A stretch of DNA of 64,000 bases from Miniphocaeibacter massiliensis (GTDB lineage: Bacteria; Bacillota; Clostridia; Tissierellales; Peptoniphilaceae): positions 62,001-126,000 of the forward strand of contig NZ_OCTQ01000005.1 in NCBI RefSeq assembly GCF_900232905.1. Direction: 5' to 3'. Within the stretch, counting starts at the first letter, position 1; every line of letters begins with the position of its first letter. The translations under genes and the position numbers were made by a program. This document shows positions 43,274-52,361 of this stretch, in pieces. The notes under the pieces were generated by a model that was not told the origin of the DNA, did no database searches, and worked only from the letters and a program-made list of their open reading frames with translations.

Positions 43274-44640
43274 TAGATTGTTTCTCCGTCCATCATTTTA
43301 GCAACTTCTACCATTACGCCACATTCAGTTCTTTTCTTTTGCATTTCACAACCTACTTCATAAGGTTCCATAATGTTTCCGTTGAAGTTGTAGGCATTTG
43401 CATGACAACCTCCTGAACAGTAAAATTTGTTCCAACAGTCTTTGCAAGCTTCTTTTGAAAATACATGGCAGTTTAAAAATTCATTTTGCATTTCTTTTGG
43501 AAGAATTACTTCTTCGTCTAATATATTTGCCATTTTGAATTTTTCATTTCCAACAAATTGATGGCATGGATAAATATCTCCTTCTGGTGTTACTGCGACA
43601 TATTCACAACCAGCTCCACAGCCAGACATTCTTTTTATAATGCAAGGACCTTGTGTTAAATCTACTATAAAGTGGAAGAATTTAAAAGGATCTCCTTTTA
43701 CTTGGTCTTTTGCATATTCTATTGCAAGTTTTTCATATTCTTCTAATATTACTGGTAAATCTTCTTCTTTTATAGCGTATTCATTATAGTCAGCGTCTAC
43801 TACTGGTTCAACTGAAGCAAGGTTAAAACCTAAATCTTTAAATAGTTTAACGTCTTTTGAAAAGTCTAGGTTCTTTCTTGTAAAGGTTCCTCTTACATAG
43901 TAGTATTTGTTCTTTCTTCCTTCTATTATTTTTTGGAATTTTGGAACTATTATGTCATAGCTACCTTTGTCGTTTATTGTAGGACGCATATCGTCGTGTA
44001 TATCTTTTCTTCCGTCTAAGCTAAGTACGACATTATGCATATGTTCATTTATATAAGCTATTTTATCGTCGTCTAAAAGTAGACCGTTAGTTGTTATTGT
44101 AAATCTGAAGTATTTGTTGTTTTCAGCAGCTATTTTATTTCCGTACTCTACTAGTTTTTTTACTAGTTCAAAGTCCATTAATGGTTCGCCACCAAAGAAA
44201 TCTACTTCTAAAGCTTTCCTACTTCCTGAGTTTGCAACTAGGTAGTCAAGAGCTTTTTTTCCTACATCAAGGCTCATATAAGCTTTGTGTCCACCAAAGT
44301 CTCCTTGAGAAGCAAAACAGTATTTACATTTTAAGTTACAGTCGTGAACAACGTGTAAACACATTGCTTTTAAAACTGGTTCTCTTTTTTCAAAGCTTTC
44401 TATATTTAAGTAGTCGTCAGATGTGAAAAGAAGTCCTTCTTTTTCCATTTCTTCTAATTCATCATAAGCTTCGGACACTTTTTCTTCTGGATATTTACTT
44501 AGTATATTTATAATTTCTTGTTTTTCTTTATCTTTGTAGTGGTCTAATATTTCATAGCTAATATCGTCTACTACGTGAACGGCCCCACCATTAATGTCCA
44601 TAACGATGTTATATCCATTCATTTTAAATTTGTGAATCAT
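43273..44640 (-). CDS. scfB: Radical SAM/SPASM maturase for the SCIFF peptide
   Basis: 455 residues. A RiPP-recognition-like N-terminal region (1-75) comes first, then the SAM cluster motif CNLKCKYCFASQGDFGG (about 93-109), and a SPASM domain with many Cys: CIIKRMSGCGAGCEYVAVT, CHQF, CKDCWNKFYCSGGCHANAYN and GCEMQKKRTECGV. It is expected to form Cys-to-residue thioether links (ranthipeptide type) in ScfA. It lies 67 bases after scfA, with a terminator hairpin between them, and overlaps the decarboxylase gene. AAGGAG before the ATG. Confidence 0.93.
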   Translation of the reverse strand: MIHKFKMNGYNIVMDINGGAVHVVDDISYEILDHYKDKEKQEIINILSKYPEEKVSEAYDELEEMEKEGLLFTSDDYLNIESFEKREPVLKAMCLHVVHDCNLKCKYCFASQGDFGGHKAYMSLDVGKKALDYLVANSGSRKALEVDFFGGEPLMDFELVKKLVEYGNKIAAENNKYFRFTITTNGLLLDDDKIAYINEHMHNVVLSLDGRKDIHDDMRPTINDKGSYDIIVPKFQKIIEGRKNKYYYVRGTFTRKNLDFSKDVKLFKDLGFNLASVEPVVDADYNEYAIKEEDLPVILEEYEKLAIEYAKDQVKGDPFKFFHFIVDLTQGPCIIKRMSGCGAGCEYVAVTPEGDIYPCHQFVGNEKFKMANILDEEVILPKEMQNEFLNCHVFSKEACKDCWNKFYCSGGCHANAYNFNGNIMEPYEVGCEMQKKRTECGVMVEVAKMMDGETI

Positions 44641-44663
44641 AATTTCTCCTTAATTTTTATCAG

Positions 44664-44695
44664 CAAAAAAGGGAATGATAGAATCAATCCCTTTA
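44664..44695 (-). terminator. Terminator/attenuator between scfA and scfB
   Basis: AAAGGGATTGAT-tct-ATCATTCCCTTTTTT on the minus strand: a 12-bp stem with one mismatch or G-T and a six-T run. It should end most transcripts after scfA, giving excess peptide over maturase. Confidence 0.8.
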
Positions 44696-44707
44696 TGTAG
44701 ATACTAT

Positions 44708-44857
44708 TTATCTGTTTTCGTTTTCACACTCTTGGTTACCAACAGTACAAGAAGTTTTGCATGCTGATTGACAAGATGTTTGGCATTCGCCACAACCACC
44801 GTTACAAGCTGATTCTTTTAAAGAATTGCCTGTTAAAGTTTTTATGTGTTTTTTCAT
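44708..44857 (-). CDS. scfA: SCIFF precursor peptide (ranthipeptide RiPP)
   Basis: 49 residues, starting MKKHIKTLTGNSLKES and continuing ACNGGCGECQTSCQSACKTS then CTVGNQECE. The CQTSCQSACKTSC core defines the SCIFF family, present in nearly all Clostridia. I count seven cysteines (18, 22, 25, 29, 33, 37, 44) against the six in the family name, because of an extra Cys at 18. GGAGG lies ahead of the ATG. The adjacent scfB encodes the radical SAM enzyme that cross-links it. The biological role of SCIFF peptides is not settled; quorum or population-level signalling has been suggested. Confidence 0.93.
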   Translation of the reverse strand: MKKHIKTLTGNSLKESACNGGCGECQTSCQSACKTSCTVGNQECENENR

Positions 44858-44924
44858 GTTTAGGTACCTCCATAAAAATATATCTTATTATATCACAAAA
44901 GTATGTTAGTAAATAGGCTTTGTG

Positions 44925-45809
44925 CTAAATTACTTCTATTATTGTTCCGTCGTTGTCTATTTCTAAATCTACAATTGTCCATTTATCTTTTAATGTATCT
45001 AGGTAGAGTCTTATTTTGTCGTTAAATTCTTTGTCATTTTCGTCTCTAAATACCATTATTGTAGGACCAGCTCCACTTAGGAAAGACGCGTAAGCACCTA
45101 GTTCATATGCTTTATTTACTATTTCGTGAAAATTATTTACAAGTGGTGCTCGATAGTCTTGGTGTAATTTATCTTTGAAAAATAATTTTAAGTCTTTAAA
45201 GTTTGAGTTTTCAAGTGCATTTAGCATTAAAAGGCAATGAGATAAATTAAAGACTGCATCTTGCATTGTTACTTCTTTTGGAAGAACTTCTCTTGCGATT
45301 TTTGTTTCAAGGGTAAAGTCTGGTATTAGTGCAGTACATTTCATTCCTTTTGGAACGTTCATCTTTTTATAGTATACTTCTCCATTTTCTTTTAAGGACA
45401 TTGAAAGTCCACCGTAAAATTGACTTGTTATATTATCGCAGTGTCCTTCTATTTCAATTGCTTTTTTGTATATATCGTAATTTGTCATTTTGTTTCCAAG
45501 ATAGTAGTTTGCTGCTATTACTCCAGCAAGTATGCAAGTTGCTGAAGAACCAAGACCTCTTGAAAGTGGTATGTCACTTCCAACATTTATTTTTAATGGG
45601 GAAGGAGTTTTTCCGAATTCTTCAAATACTTGTTTCATTGTCTTGTAAACTAGGTTGTTTTCGTTGTTGTATTCTTCAAAGTCACTGATTATTTCTAATT
45701 TGTCGTTTTTTTCAAATGTAAATATATTGTAAAGCTTAAAGGACAAGGCTAGCACGTCAAAGCCTGGTCCTAGATTTGCACTTGATGCAGGTACTGAAAT
45801 TTTAAGCAT
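44925..45809 (-). CDS. thrB: Homoserine kinase
   Basis: 294 residues, GHMP kinase. It opens with VPASSANLGPGFDVLALSF, has the ATP-binding glycine/serine loop IPLSRGLGSSATCILAGV near residue 85, and the C-terminal SFLSGAGPTIMVF. It phosphorylates L-homoserine, giving the substrate of ThrC. The start overlaps the thrC stop by 8 bases, so the pair is one operon, thrC-thrB. The aspartate-family genes hom and asd are not in the window. Confidence 0.95.
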   Translation of the reverse strand: MLKISVPASSANLGPGFDVLALSFKLYNIFTFEKNDKLEIISDFEEYNNENNLVYKTMKQVFEEFGKTPSPLKINVGSDIPLSRGLGSSATCILAGVIAANYYLGNKMTNYDIYKKAIEIEGHCDNITSQFYGGLSMSLKENGEVYYKKMNVPKGMKCTALIPDFTLETKIAREVLPKEVTMQDAVFNLSHCLLMLNALENSNFKDLKLFFKDKLHQDYRAPLVNNFHEIVNKAYELGAYASFLSGAGPTIMVFRDENDKEFNDKIRLYLDTLKDKWTIVDLEIDNDGTIIEVI

Positions 45810-47295
45810 TACTGTTTACTCCTAAAAATTTTTCTAAATTGTTTAATATATCTTCTTTTTTGCTGTATTTGTCAAATCTTATTTCTTTTCCTTTTAATGA
45901 ACTTAAGTTAACTGGAATTTCTGTATTTGTTAAGCTACTTAATTTTTCCATTACTTCAAAGTCGTCTAAATCGTCATGGTTTAATTCTAGTGCGTCCAAG
46001 ATATCTGATGCAAATTTATAAGGTGATGCTGTAGAAGCTATTACCGTTTTTGTTCTGTCGTTTGTCTTTTTCAGATATTTGTCATAAACCACGCTAGCAA
46101 CTGCTGTATGTGTGTCAATTAGATACTTTTCAGATAGTAGTGTATTTAATATTTTATTTTTTACTTCTTTTTCTGTTGCGTAGTAAGCATCAATAAAGTT
46201 CATGTTATCTTTTATTGTTTCTGTTGCGTTGTAAATTCCTTTTGTATTTAAGTCGTCCATAAGTGAAGCTACTACACTTGAGTCGTTTCCTGACATATGG
46301 TATATGAATCTTTCTAGGTTTGAAGAAACTAGTATATCCATTGAAGGTGAGCTTGTTAGAACAAGTTCTCTATTTTTATCGTAAATACCAGTGTTTATAA
46401 AATCTGTAAGTACGTTGTTTTCGTTTGATGCACAGATTAGTTTATTTACTGGTAAGCCCATTTCTTTTGCATAGTACGCTGCTAGGATATTTCCAAAGTT
46501 TCCTGTTGGAACTACTATATTTATTTTTTCTCCATTTTTTAACTCGCCATACCTTAACATATTCACATATGCACTAAAATAGTAAACTATTTGTGGTATT
46601 AAACGTCCTATATTTATTGAGTTTGCAGAGGACAATTGTATTTTTTTATCGTTTATTGCTTCATTGAAGCCTTTATTTGCAAAAATATCTTTTACAGCTT
46701 TTTGACAGTCGTCAAAGTTTCCTTTTACTCCTAAGACAAATACATTTTCTCCAACTTGAGTTTGCATTTGAAGTTTTTGTATTGCACTTACTCCATCTTC
46801 TGGGTAGAAAACCGCTATTTTTATATTTTCTACATCGTGGAAACCTTCTAGTGCTGCTTTTCCTGTGTCCCCACTTGTAGCTGTAATTATTAATATTTCT
46901 TTGTAATTTTCAGATGTTTTTAATGATGTATCTATAAAGAAAGGTAATATACTTAAAGCCATATCTTTAAAAGCTGAAGTTCTTCCGTGGAATAATTCTA
47001 AAAAATATCTGTCTGATACTTTTCTTATTGGAGCGATGTAAGGATTTGAAAAATTATCGTCATTGTATGCACTATTTATACAGTTTGAAAGTTCTTCAGG
47101 TTCAAAGTCTGTCATAAACTTTCCACATATGTAATATGCTAAATCTCTATATTTCATCTCCATCATATTTTCTACATTGCCAGCTCTAGGTATTTCTTCT
47201 GGAACAAATAGTCCACCTTCGTCAGAGATACCTTTTAATAAAGCTTCTTTTGCATTTATAGACACTGAGGAGTCCCTAGTACTTTTAAATTTCAT
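45802..47295 (-). CDS. thrC: Threonine synthase (class I, long type)
   Basis: 497 residues, PLP fold type II. MKFKSTRDSSVSINAKEALL and GISDEGGLFVPEEIP begin it; the PLP lysine lies in HGRTSAFKDMALSIL (about residue 112); TATSGDTGKAALEGF and VPTGNFGNILAAYYAKEMG follow. It converts phosphohomoserine to threonine with ThrB. It is of the long bacterial/yeast type, clearly different from the zinc-ribbon threonine-synthase-like protein at 26922. Confidence 0.95.
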   Translation of the reverse strand: MKFKSTRDSSVSINAKEALLKGISDEGGLFVPEEIPRAGNVENMMEMKYRDLAYYICGKFMTDFEPEELSNCINSAYNDDNFSNPYIAPIRKVSDRYFLELFHGRTSAFKDMALSILPFFIDTSLKTSENYKEILIITATSGDTGKAALEGFHDVENIKIAVFYPEDGVSAIQKLQMQTQVGENVFVLGVKGNFDDCQKAVKDIFANKGFNEAINDKKIQLSSANSINIGRLIPQIVYYFSAYVNMLRYGELKNGEKINIVVPTGNFGNILAAYYAKEMGLPVNKLICASNENNVLTDFINTGIYDKNRELVLTSSPSMDILVSSNLERFIYHMSGNDSSVVASLMDDLNTKGIYNATETIKDNMNFIDAYYATEKEVKNKILNTLLSEKYLIDTHTAVASVVYDKYLKKTNDRTKTVIASTASPYKFASDILDALELNHDDLDDFEVMEKLSSLTNTEIPVNLSSLKGKEIRFDKYSKKEDILNNLEKFLGVNSNA

Positions 47296-47356
47296 ATTGC
47301 CCTCCTAAAAAATAGTTATATTTTCAATATTATATCATTATGCGTTAATAAGTTAA

Positions 47357-47385
47357 AGAAAAACAAGGGTAATACCCTTGTTTCT
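47357..47385 (-). terminator. Terminator after the peptide-binding lipoprotein gene
   Basis: AAACAAGGGTA/TACCCTTGTTT stem, with TTCTTT following on the minus strand. Confidence 0.75.
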
Positions 47386-47391
47386 TTATTT

Positions 47392-49128
47392 TTACTTTGA
47401 TTTTATGTTTGCATTGTCATGTTGAGGTTGACGTTTTATTTCGCTTTTAGCCACATTGTATTTTTCTAAATCTTTTTCAGAGTAAGAGAATTCTTTGATG
47501 GATAGTAAATTTAAATGATTGAAAAACGAAGTGCTATTTGCTGTTGCTTTGTCTATATTTTGTACTCTTTCGTCTATTGCAACGATATTGTCTACATAGA
47601 ACATAGGAAAAATTGGCTTATCTTCCATAATTATATCTTGTATTTCAGAGTAGGTTTTTATTCTTGAAAAAGTATCTTTAGTATTGTCAGCTTTACTCCA
47701 AAGAGAGTCTAGCTTTTCGTTTGAATACCCTGCGTAATTAAGTGGGGCATTTGTTGAAAAAAGATTCTTATAGTATTGAGGATTTTTCTCTGAATCGTAA
47801 CTGTACAAACAAAAATCTATTTTGTCTTGTTTAGGATCTTCTAGTAGTTTGTAGTATTCATCTTTGTATAAGGGTACTAATTCTATATTTAATCCGTTAA
47901 TAACAAATAGTTCTTGTATATATATTGCTACTTTTTCTTGCATTTCTCCAGCATCTAGTATGAAACCGTACCTAAGTGCAAAGTCTTTATCTTCTTCTTG
48001 CAATTTTTTCAAGTACTCGATAGAGTTTTCTGCAGAATCTGATTTTGTACTAGAATTGTTAACTCTGTATATATTATTTTGACTAAACACGGAGTTTGCT
48101 ATAGACGTGTTAGTGTCATCGCCAAAGTTACCTAGTAAAGAGTAGTAATTAATAGTGTTAGAAACTGCTGTTCTTATTTCTTTATTTCCACCGTTTTTGG
48201 TGTTTAGCTTAAACATTAGGGAATAAACTTTTCCGTCCTTTAAGTATTTTGTGTTGTAAAGTTCTCTTCCTACTGAAGGAGTGTCAGTTCCAAGTATATA
48301 ACCTCCTTGAATATTGTAGTCTAAAAGGTCAAATCTAGTTGTGGTTTGGTGAGCGATTATTCTGTATTTCAAATTGCTTATTTTTCCAACATCACCGTAA
48401 AATTCTTCGTTTTTAACAAAGTTTACGTCATCTGTATTAAAATACTCGTCAACAGAAGTGTCTTTAAATTTGTAGGAAGAGTTTCCAACTAAGTATTTTT
48501 TGTCTTTAGCTGTAAAACTTTTAGGTACATCTTCTTTAAAAATATGTTCTGGGACTACTAAAAGGTCTTCTAAATTGTATATAAAAGAATCTGATATTCT
48601 AGGTAGTTTTATATTTAATGTATTGCCATCAACTTTTTCAACTGTTACAGGACTTCCATCGACAATAAAAGCATCTAAGTATCTAGTGTCTTTATTGGAA
48701 TTGATATAATTTATTGTGTAAATTACATCGTCTACTGTTAAAGGAGTTCCATCGTGCCAAGTTATACCGTTTTTTAAAGAAAGGGTATATATTAAACCGT
48801 CTTCTGAAATTACTAAATTATCTAAAAGTTCGTAGTCTAAAGTCCTTTTGTAATTTGCTTCTTCTATTCTTAAAAGAGGCTGATATAGCGTATTAACTAT
48901 TGTCTTAGAAGAATTGTCCTTGTAATAAAAAGGGTTTAAATTTTCAGGTTCTCCAACCATTCCAAATATTAATTTGTCGTCTAGCTTTTCTTGATAACTC
49001 GCTCTTTTTATAAATTCGTTTCTTTCTTTGTCAAAAGCTGTTTCGGTTTTATTTGTATCTGAATTGTTTCCGCAAGCAGTTAACAATAAACAGAGTATTG
49101 TAAGAATTATTATTTTAAATTTTCGCAT
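47392..49128 (-). CDS. Oligopeptide-type ABC transporter substrate-binding lipoprotein (SBP_bac_5)
   Basis: 578 residues from the ATG at 49128, which follows GGAGG by five bases. The signal sequence ends in the lipobox LLTACGNN (Cys about 19). The mature part has the family's LIFGMVGEPENLNPFYYKD, LKNGITWHDGTPLTVDDV and the late DIIMEDKPIFPMFYVD. It binds peptides or related solutes outside the membrane. No permease or ATPase genes are adjacent, so it works with a transporter encoded elsewhere or has another role. Single gene. Confidence 0.9.
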   Translation of the reverse strand: MRKFKIIILTILCLLLTACGNNSDTNKTETAFDKERNEFIKRASYQEKLDDKLIFGMVGEPENLNPFYYKDNSSKTIVNTLYQPLLRIEEANYKRTLDYELLDNLVISEDGLIYTLSLKNGITWHDGTPLTVDDVIYTINYINSNKDTRYLDAFIVDGSPVTVEKVDGNTLNIKLPRISDSFIYNLEDLLVVPEHIFKEDVPKSFTAKDKKYLVGNSSYKFKDTSVDEYFNTDDVNFVKNEEFYGDVGKISNLKYRIIAHQTTTRFDLLDYNIQGGYILGTDTPSVGRELYNTKYLKDGKVYSLMFKLNTKNGGNKEIRTAVSNTINYYSLLGNFGDDTNTSIANSVFSQNNIYRVNNSSTKSDSAENSIEYLKKLQEEDKDFALRYGFILDAGEMQEKVAIYIQELFVINGLNIELVPLYKDEYYKLLEDPKQDKIDFCLYSYDSEKNPQYYKNLFSTNAPLNYAGYSNEKLDSLWSKADNTKDTFSRIKTYSEIQDIIMEDKPIFPMFYVDNIVAIDERVQNIDKATANSTSFFNHLNLLSIKEFSYSEKDLEKYNVAKSEIKRQPQHDNANIKSK

Positions 49129-49275
49129 TTTTTCCTCCATAGAATTATATTATCACAAAAATACTTGGCAAGTGCAAGAGAGATATTGTGTTAAATACCC
49201 AAAACTAAGGTTTGACAATTATATAAATGTATATAATTATGATATAATTATAAAGTTATAACACGGGAGGTATTT

Positions 49276-50682
49276 ATGGCATTAAAAGAGTATTATATTA
49301 TATTTTTTGCGGTAGTTACTATAATAGCTTCTTACAAGCTTTACAAAAAGGCAGCAGGAAGTTTAAGTATAAATAAGTTAGGTCCTATTTCTATGAGTTT
49401 CTATGTACTTTTGTTTTTATCATATATAGGAACGACACTTATAGTTTTAGGAAAAGCAGACCATTCAATGTATAGATATTTAAGACACCAAGATTTAAAG
49501 ATAGATGTTTTTTTTGTGTTATCTATGCTTATGATAATTTTTCCTCTTGTTATTTTAGGGCTAAATAAGTTGTTTAAGTATAATCCTATGGAGTACCAAG
49601 AGTATAGGGAAAGAAAAGTAACTCTTGAATACAAGGGCAATGTTGAGTTTATTACTATGGTAATAGCTTCAGTAGTGTGTATTGTATCTGTTATTTATGT
49701 ATTTGCTAAAATAGGAATACAAGACAACCCATTTTTAAATATTATTAAAGGAGTGGGGGAAAAGGAATTAGGAGTACTTAGAATTAACATTGCTAATGAG
49801 TTCACAGGTATTTCAGGGTATATTAAAAATATTTTTGCCCTTGCATTAACTCCGTTTATGTCTTATGTAGCTTATATATATTCTAGAAGAACTAAAGATA
49901 ATAAGTGGATAATACTTTTTGTAATACTGTTTATATTTTCAAATATAATGGTGTTTTACAATTTACAAAAAGCTCCGTTAATAATTTATTGGGGTAATTT
50001 TGTAGTTTTATCTATTTTGTATGGTGATAAAGTAAAAATTAAATATGTTGTTATTTTAGGCGTTGTGAGTTTTGTGGTTTTAAACTTGATGTATATTTTT
50101 ATAGCTGGTAAAAGACTTGACCAGATACTTACAATAGACAATCCAATATTTAACAGAACATTTATAACGACTCCAATAGGTTTCTTTTTGCATATGGAGG
50201 TGTTTACTTACAGAATGTTACCTCTTGCAGGAGCTAGTATGCCAGGGCTTATAGGCAGTAAAATATTTGGAGCTAGTGAAGTTTTAAGGTCTTCCTCTGT
50301 TATTATGGAATCTGTAAACTTTGAAGGTGTTAGAAGTGGGGTTGCTGGGGTTTACAACGGCTTATTTCTAGGAGAAGCTTATGCTAATTTTGGAAATTTA
50401 GGAATGTTTATTTCTATGATTCACGTACCAATTGTATTCTTTGTATTTAATTATATTTTTACAAAAATTAAAAAGACTCCTATTTATTTAGCGTTATTTT
50501 CATATTTAACTGTTAATTTAGTTTGGACTTTACACGGTGGTTATGCCGATTATGTATTTAACACTATGTGGATAATTGCTATAGTTGTAGCTGTAGCTAT
50601 GTCTTTATTTAACAAGATATTAAACAATATATTGAACAAAAAGGATATTAATAAAAATGAAAATATTAATAACTCCATCTAA
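49276..50682 (+). CDS. Oligosaccharide repeat unit polymerase (Wzy-like membrane protein)
   Basis: 468 residues with about 10-11 hydrophobic segments and a large periplasm-side region holding GEKELGVLRI and LQKAPLIIYWGNFVVLS, a pattern seen in O-antigen polymerase/oligosaccharide repeat unit polymerases. It likely polymerises lipid-linked sugar units for a surface polysaccharide. wecB and a glycosyltransferase lie 12-14 kb away, not in the same operon. GGGAGG before the ATG. It overlaps the yaaA start by 26 bases. Confidence 0.75.
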   Translation: MALKEYYIIFFAVVTIIASYKLYKKAAGSLSINKLGPISMSFYVLLFLSYIGTTLIVLGKADHSMYRYLRHQDLKIDVFFVLSMLMIIFPLVILGLNKLFKYNPMEYQEYRERKVTLEYKGNVEFITMVIASVVCIVSVIYVFAKIGIQDNPFLNIIKGVGEKELGVLRINIANEFTGISGYIKNIFALALTPFMSYVAYIYSRRTKDNKWIILFVILFIFSNIMVFYNLQKAPLIIYWGNFVVLSILYGDKVKIKYVVILGVVSFVVLNLMYIFIAGKRLDQILTIDNPIFNRTFITTPIGFFLHMEVFTYRMLPLAGASMPGLIGSKIFGASEVLRSSSVIMESVNFEGVRSGVAGVYNGLFLGEAYANFGNLGMFISMIHVPIVFFVFNYIFTKIKKTPIYLALFSYLTVNLVWTLHGGYADYVFNTMWIIAIVVAVAMSLFNKILNNILNKKDINKNENINNSI

Positions 50683-51391
50683 AGAAATTAAGAAAAGAGA
50701 TTCGTTTAAATTAAATGAGTCTCTTATTTTTGAACAGGAGTATAAAACGATAAAAGAAAACTTACAAGGATATAGTGTAAGTGATTTGGTTTCTCTGTAC
50801 AAAGTAAAAGAAAATATTGCAGAAGAAAATTACTCAAACTGGCAAAATATGGATAAAAACGAAAAGTTTGCTGCTATAAATTTGTTTAATGGTCTTATGT
50901 ATAGAAGTATAGGGGCAGAAGATTTTAACGAAGAAGAAAAAGATTATTTAGAAAATAGCCTTAGAATAATTTCACCACTTCATGGAGTAATTAGACCGTT
51001 TGATAAGATTTCTGAACATAGGCTCGACTTTAGCAAGAACTTTAAGTTGGATAATGACATAAAACTAGTGGATTTTTGGAAAGAAAAAATATCTAGTTAT
51101 CTGTTAGAAGAAGACGATTTTTTTGTAAATCTTTTATCGGATGAATTTATAAAGGTTCTAAATAAAGATGTTTTAGAAAAGTCTATTTTTATTAAATTTA
51201 AAGAGTTAAAGAACGGTAAAGAAAAGACTCATTCTACTATTTCTAAAAAGGCAAGAGGAGCTTTTATAAAATATATGTCTAACAATAAAATTAGTAAGAT
51301 AGATGAGTTAAAGAATTTTAATTATGATGGATATGATTTTTCAAAGGAAAATTCAACAGAAAAGGAACTAACTTTTTTGAAAAAAGTATAA
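50657..51391 (+). CDS. yaaA: YaaA family protein (peroxide stress response)
   Basis: 244 residues. MKILITPSKEIKKRDSFKLN, INLFNGLMYRSIGAEDFNEE, LENSLRIISPLHGVIRPFDK and the closing KKARGAFIKYMSNNKI ... FNYDGYDFSKENST match YaaA/DUF328. In E. coli YaaA lowers free iron and protects DNA under peroxide stress. The basic helix and conserved Lys/Arg residues seem intact. The start lies within the 3' end of the polymerase gene, so the two are probably translationally coupled. Confidence 0.88.
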   Translation: MKILITPSKEIKKRDSFKLNESLIFEQEYKTIKENLQGYSVSDLVSLYKVKENIAEENYSNWQNMDKNEKFAAINLFNGLMYRSIGAEDFNEEEKDYLENSLRIISPLHGVIRPFDKISEHRLDFSKNFKLDNDIKLVDFWKEKISSYLLEEDDFFVNLLSDEFIKVLNKDVLEKSIFIKFKELKNGKEKTHSTISKKARGAFIKYMSNNKISKIDELKNFNYDGYDFSKENSTEKELTFLKKV

Positions 51392-51416
51392 AATAATATT
51401 TTATTCTAATAAAGTA

Positions 51417-51445
51417 TTGACTTTTATGTGAATACTTATTAAAAT
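51417..51445 (+). promoter_or_regulatory. Promoter of the T-box-argGH unit
   Basis: TTGACT (51417-51422), a 17-base spacer and TAAAAT (51440-51445), just ahead of the T-box leader. Confidence 0.65.
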
Positions 51446-51449
51446 AGCT

Positions 51450-51692
51450 TTAATCGAAAATCTAAGACGTGAAAGTAATATTTTTGGAATTTCAGCGAGT
51501 TGGAGTAGAGTGTGAGTTCAACAAGGAAGAAAATATGAAATAGGATCACTGAGATGGTAGTGTGAATAGTTAGCACTATCCGTTAAGTTTACGTTAAAAC
51601 TAGAGTGGATGTTAAACATCAACAGGAGTGGTACCGCGGATATTGTTCGTCTCTTTCTATAATTTATTATTGTAGAAAGAGGCGTTTTTTTA
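51450..51692 (+). ncRNA. T-box riboswitch upstream of argG
   Basis: The leader ends with the T-box consensus ACAGGAGTGGTACCGCGG (about 51620-51639), followed by a terminator hairpin with CGTCTCTTTC and GAAAGAGGCG arms and seven T (to 51691). An AGTTGG...TTCAAC apical stem and GTGA/TCAC lower stem mark stem I. Uncharged cognate tRNA should stabilise the antiterminator and allow argG expression. The specifier codon cannot be read with certainty; an AGG (Arg) triplet lies in the likely specifier loop (GAAATAGGATCAC), which fits an arginine T-box. Confidence 0.85.
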
Positions 51693-51728
51693 TGACCTAA
51701 CAGAAATCTTTGATTTCGTAGTAGGTCA
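51693..51728 (+). repeat. Hairpin unit at the left edge of the tandem array
   Basis: GACCTA/TAGGTC outer and GAAATC/GATTTC inner arms. A diverged second copy (ACCTAGCAGAAACTTTTGGC) begins near 52181 at the right edge. Both are followed by GCAAAGCTTT-like sequence. Confidence 0.55.
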
Positions 51729-51730
51729 AA

Positions 51731-52158
51731 CGCAAAGCTTTACCAAGAGCAAAGCGATTGGGATAAAGTGACTGCGTCTTAATGTAAGTTGTTACAAGGA
51801 GCAACAGATTAATATTGAAAGGTCAGCAGACTGTTAAAGTCAAATTTAAATTTGGGAAATAGGTTGCATCAGTTCTACAAGTAAAGTCAGAGAGTTTAAT
51901 AAAACTAGAAAACGCAAAGCTTTACCAAGAGCAAAGCGATTAGGATAAAGCGACTGCGTCTTAAGGTAAGTTGTTACAAGGAGTAACAGATTAATAGTAA
52001 AAGGTCAGCAGACTGTTAAAGACAAATTAAAATTTGGGAAACAGGTAGCATAAGTTCTATAAGTAAAATCAGAGATTTTAATAGAACTAGAAAACGCAAA
52101 GCTTAACCAAGAGCAAAGCGATTGGAATAAAGCGACTGCGTCTTAAGGTAAGCAGCTA
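51731..52158 (+). repeat. 182-bp tandem repeat array (2.3 copies) between the T-box and argG
   Basis: Unit starts (CGCAAAGCTTTACCAAGAGC) fall at 51731, 51913 and 52095, exactly 182 bases apart. The first two units are complete and about 90% identical by eye; the third stops matching after about 64 bases, and a short fourth fragment (GCAAAGCTTTCC) lies at 52218. Each unit contains GACTGCGTCTTAA, a small hairpin (TGTTAC-AAGGA-GTAACA in copy 2) and GGTCAGCAGACTGTTAAAG. No ORF longer than about 50 codons. The function is unknown. Confidence 0.85.
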
Positions 52159-52361
52159 AATGTTAGGGCTTGTAGATGATTACCTAGCAGAAACTTTTGG
52201 CTTTAAGTAGGCGAAGTGCAAAGCTTTCCAAAATTATGGGGGTTGTAATTAACAAGACTTTCAATTTAAATTGATAAACATTGTTGTATTACGAAGGTAT
52301 TGGAGTAAATGAACACTTAAGATAACATGTAAAAGTTGAAAATAATTAGGAGGTTTTATAA

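Noticed and set aside
51731-52158. CRISPR array
   Set aside because: The 182-bp units are directly adjacent, far longer than CRISPR repeats, have no unique spacers and no cas genes nearby.
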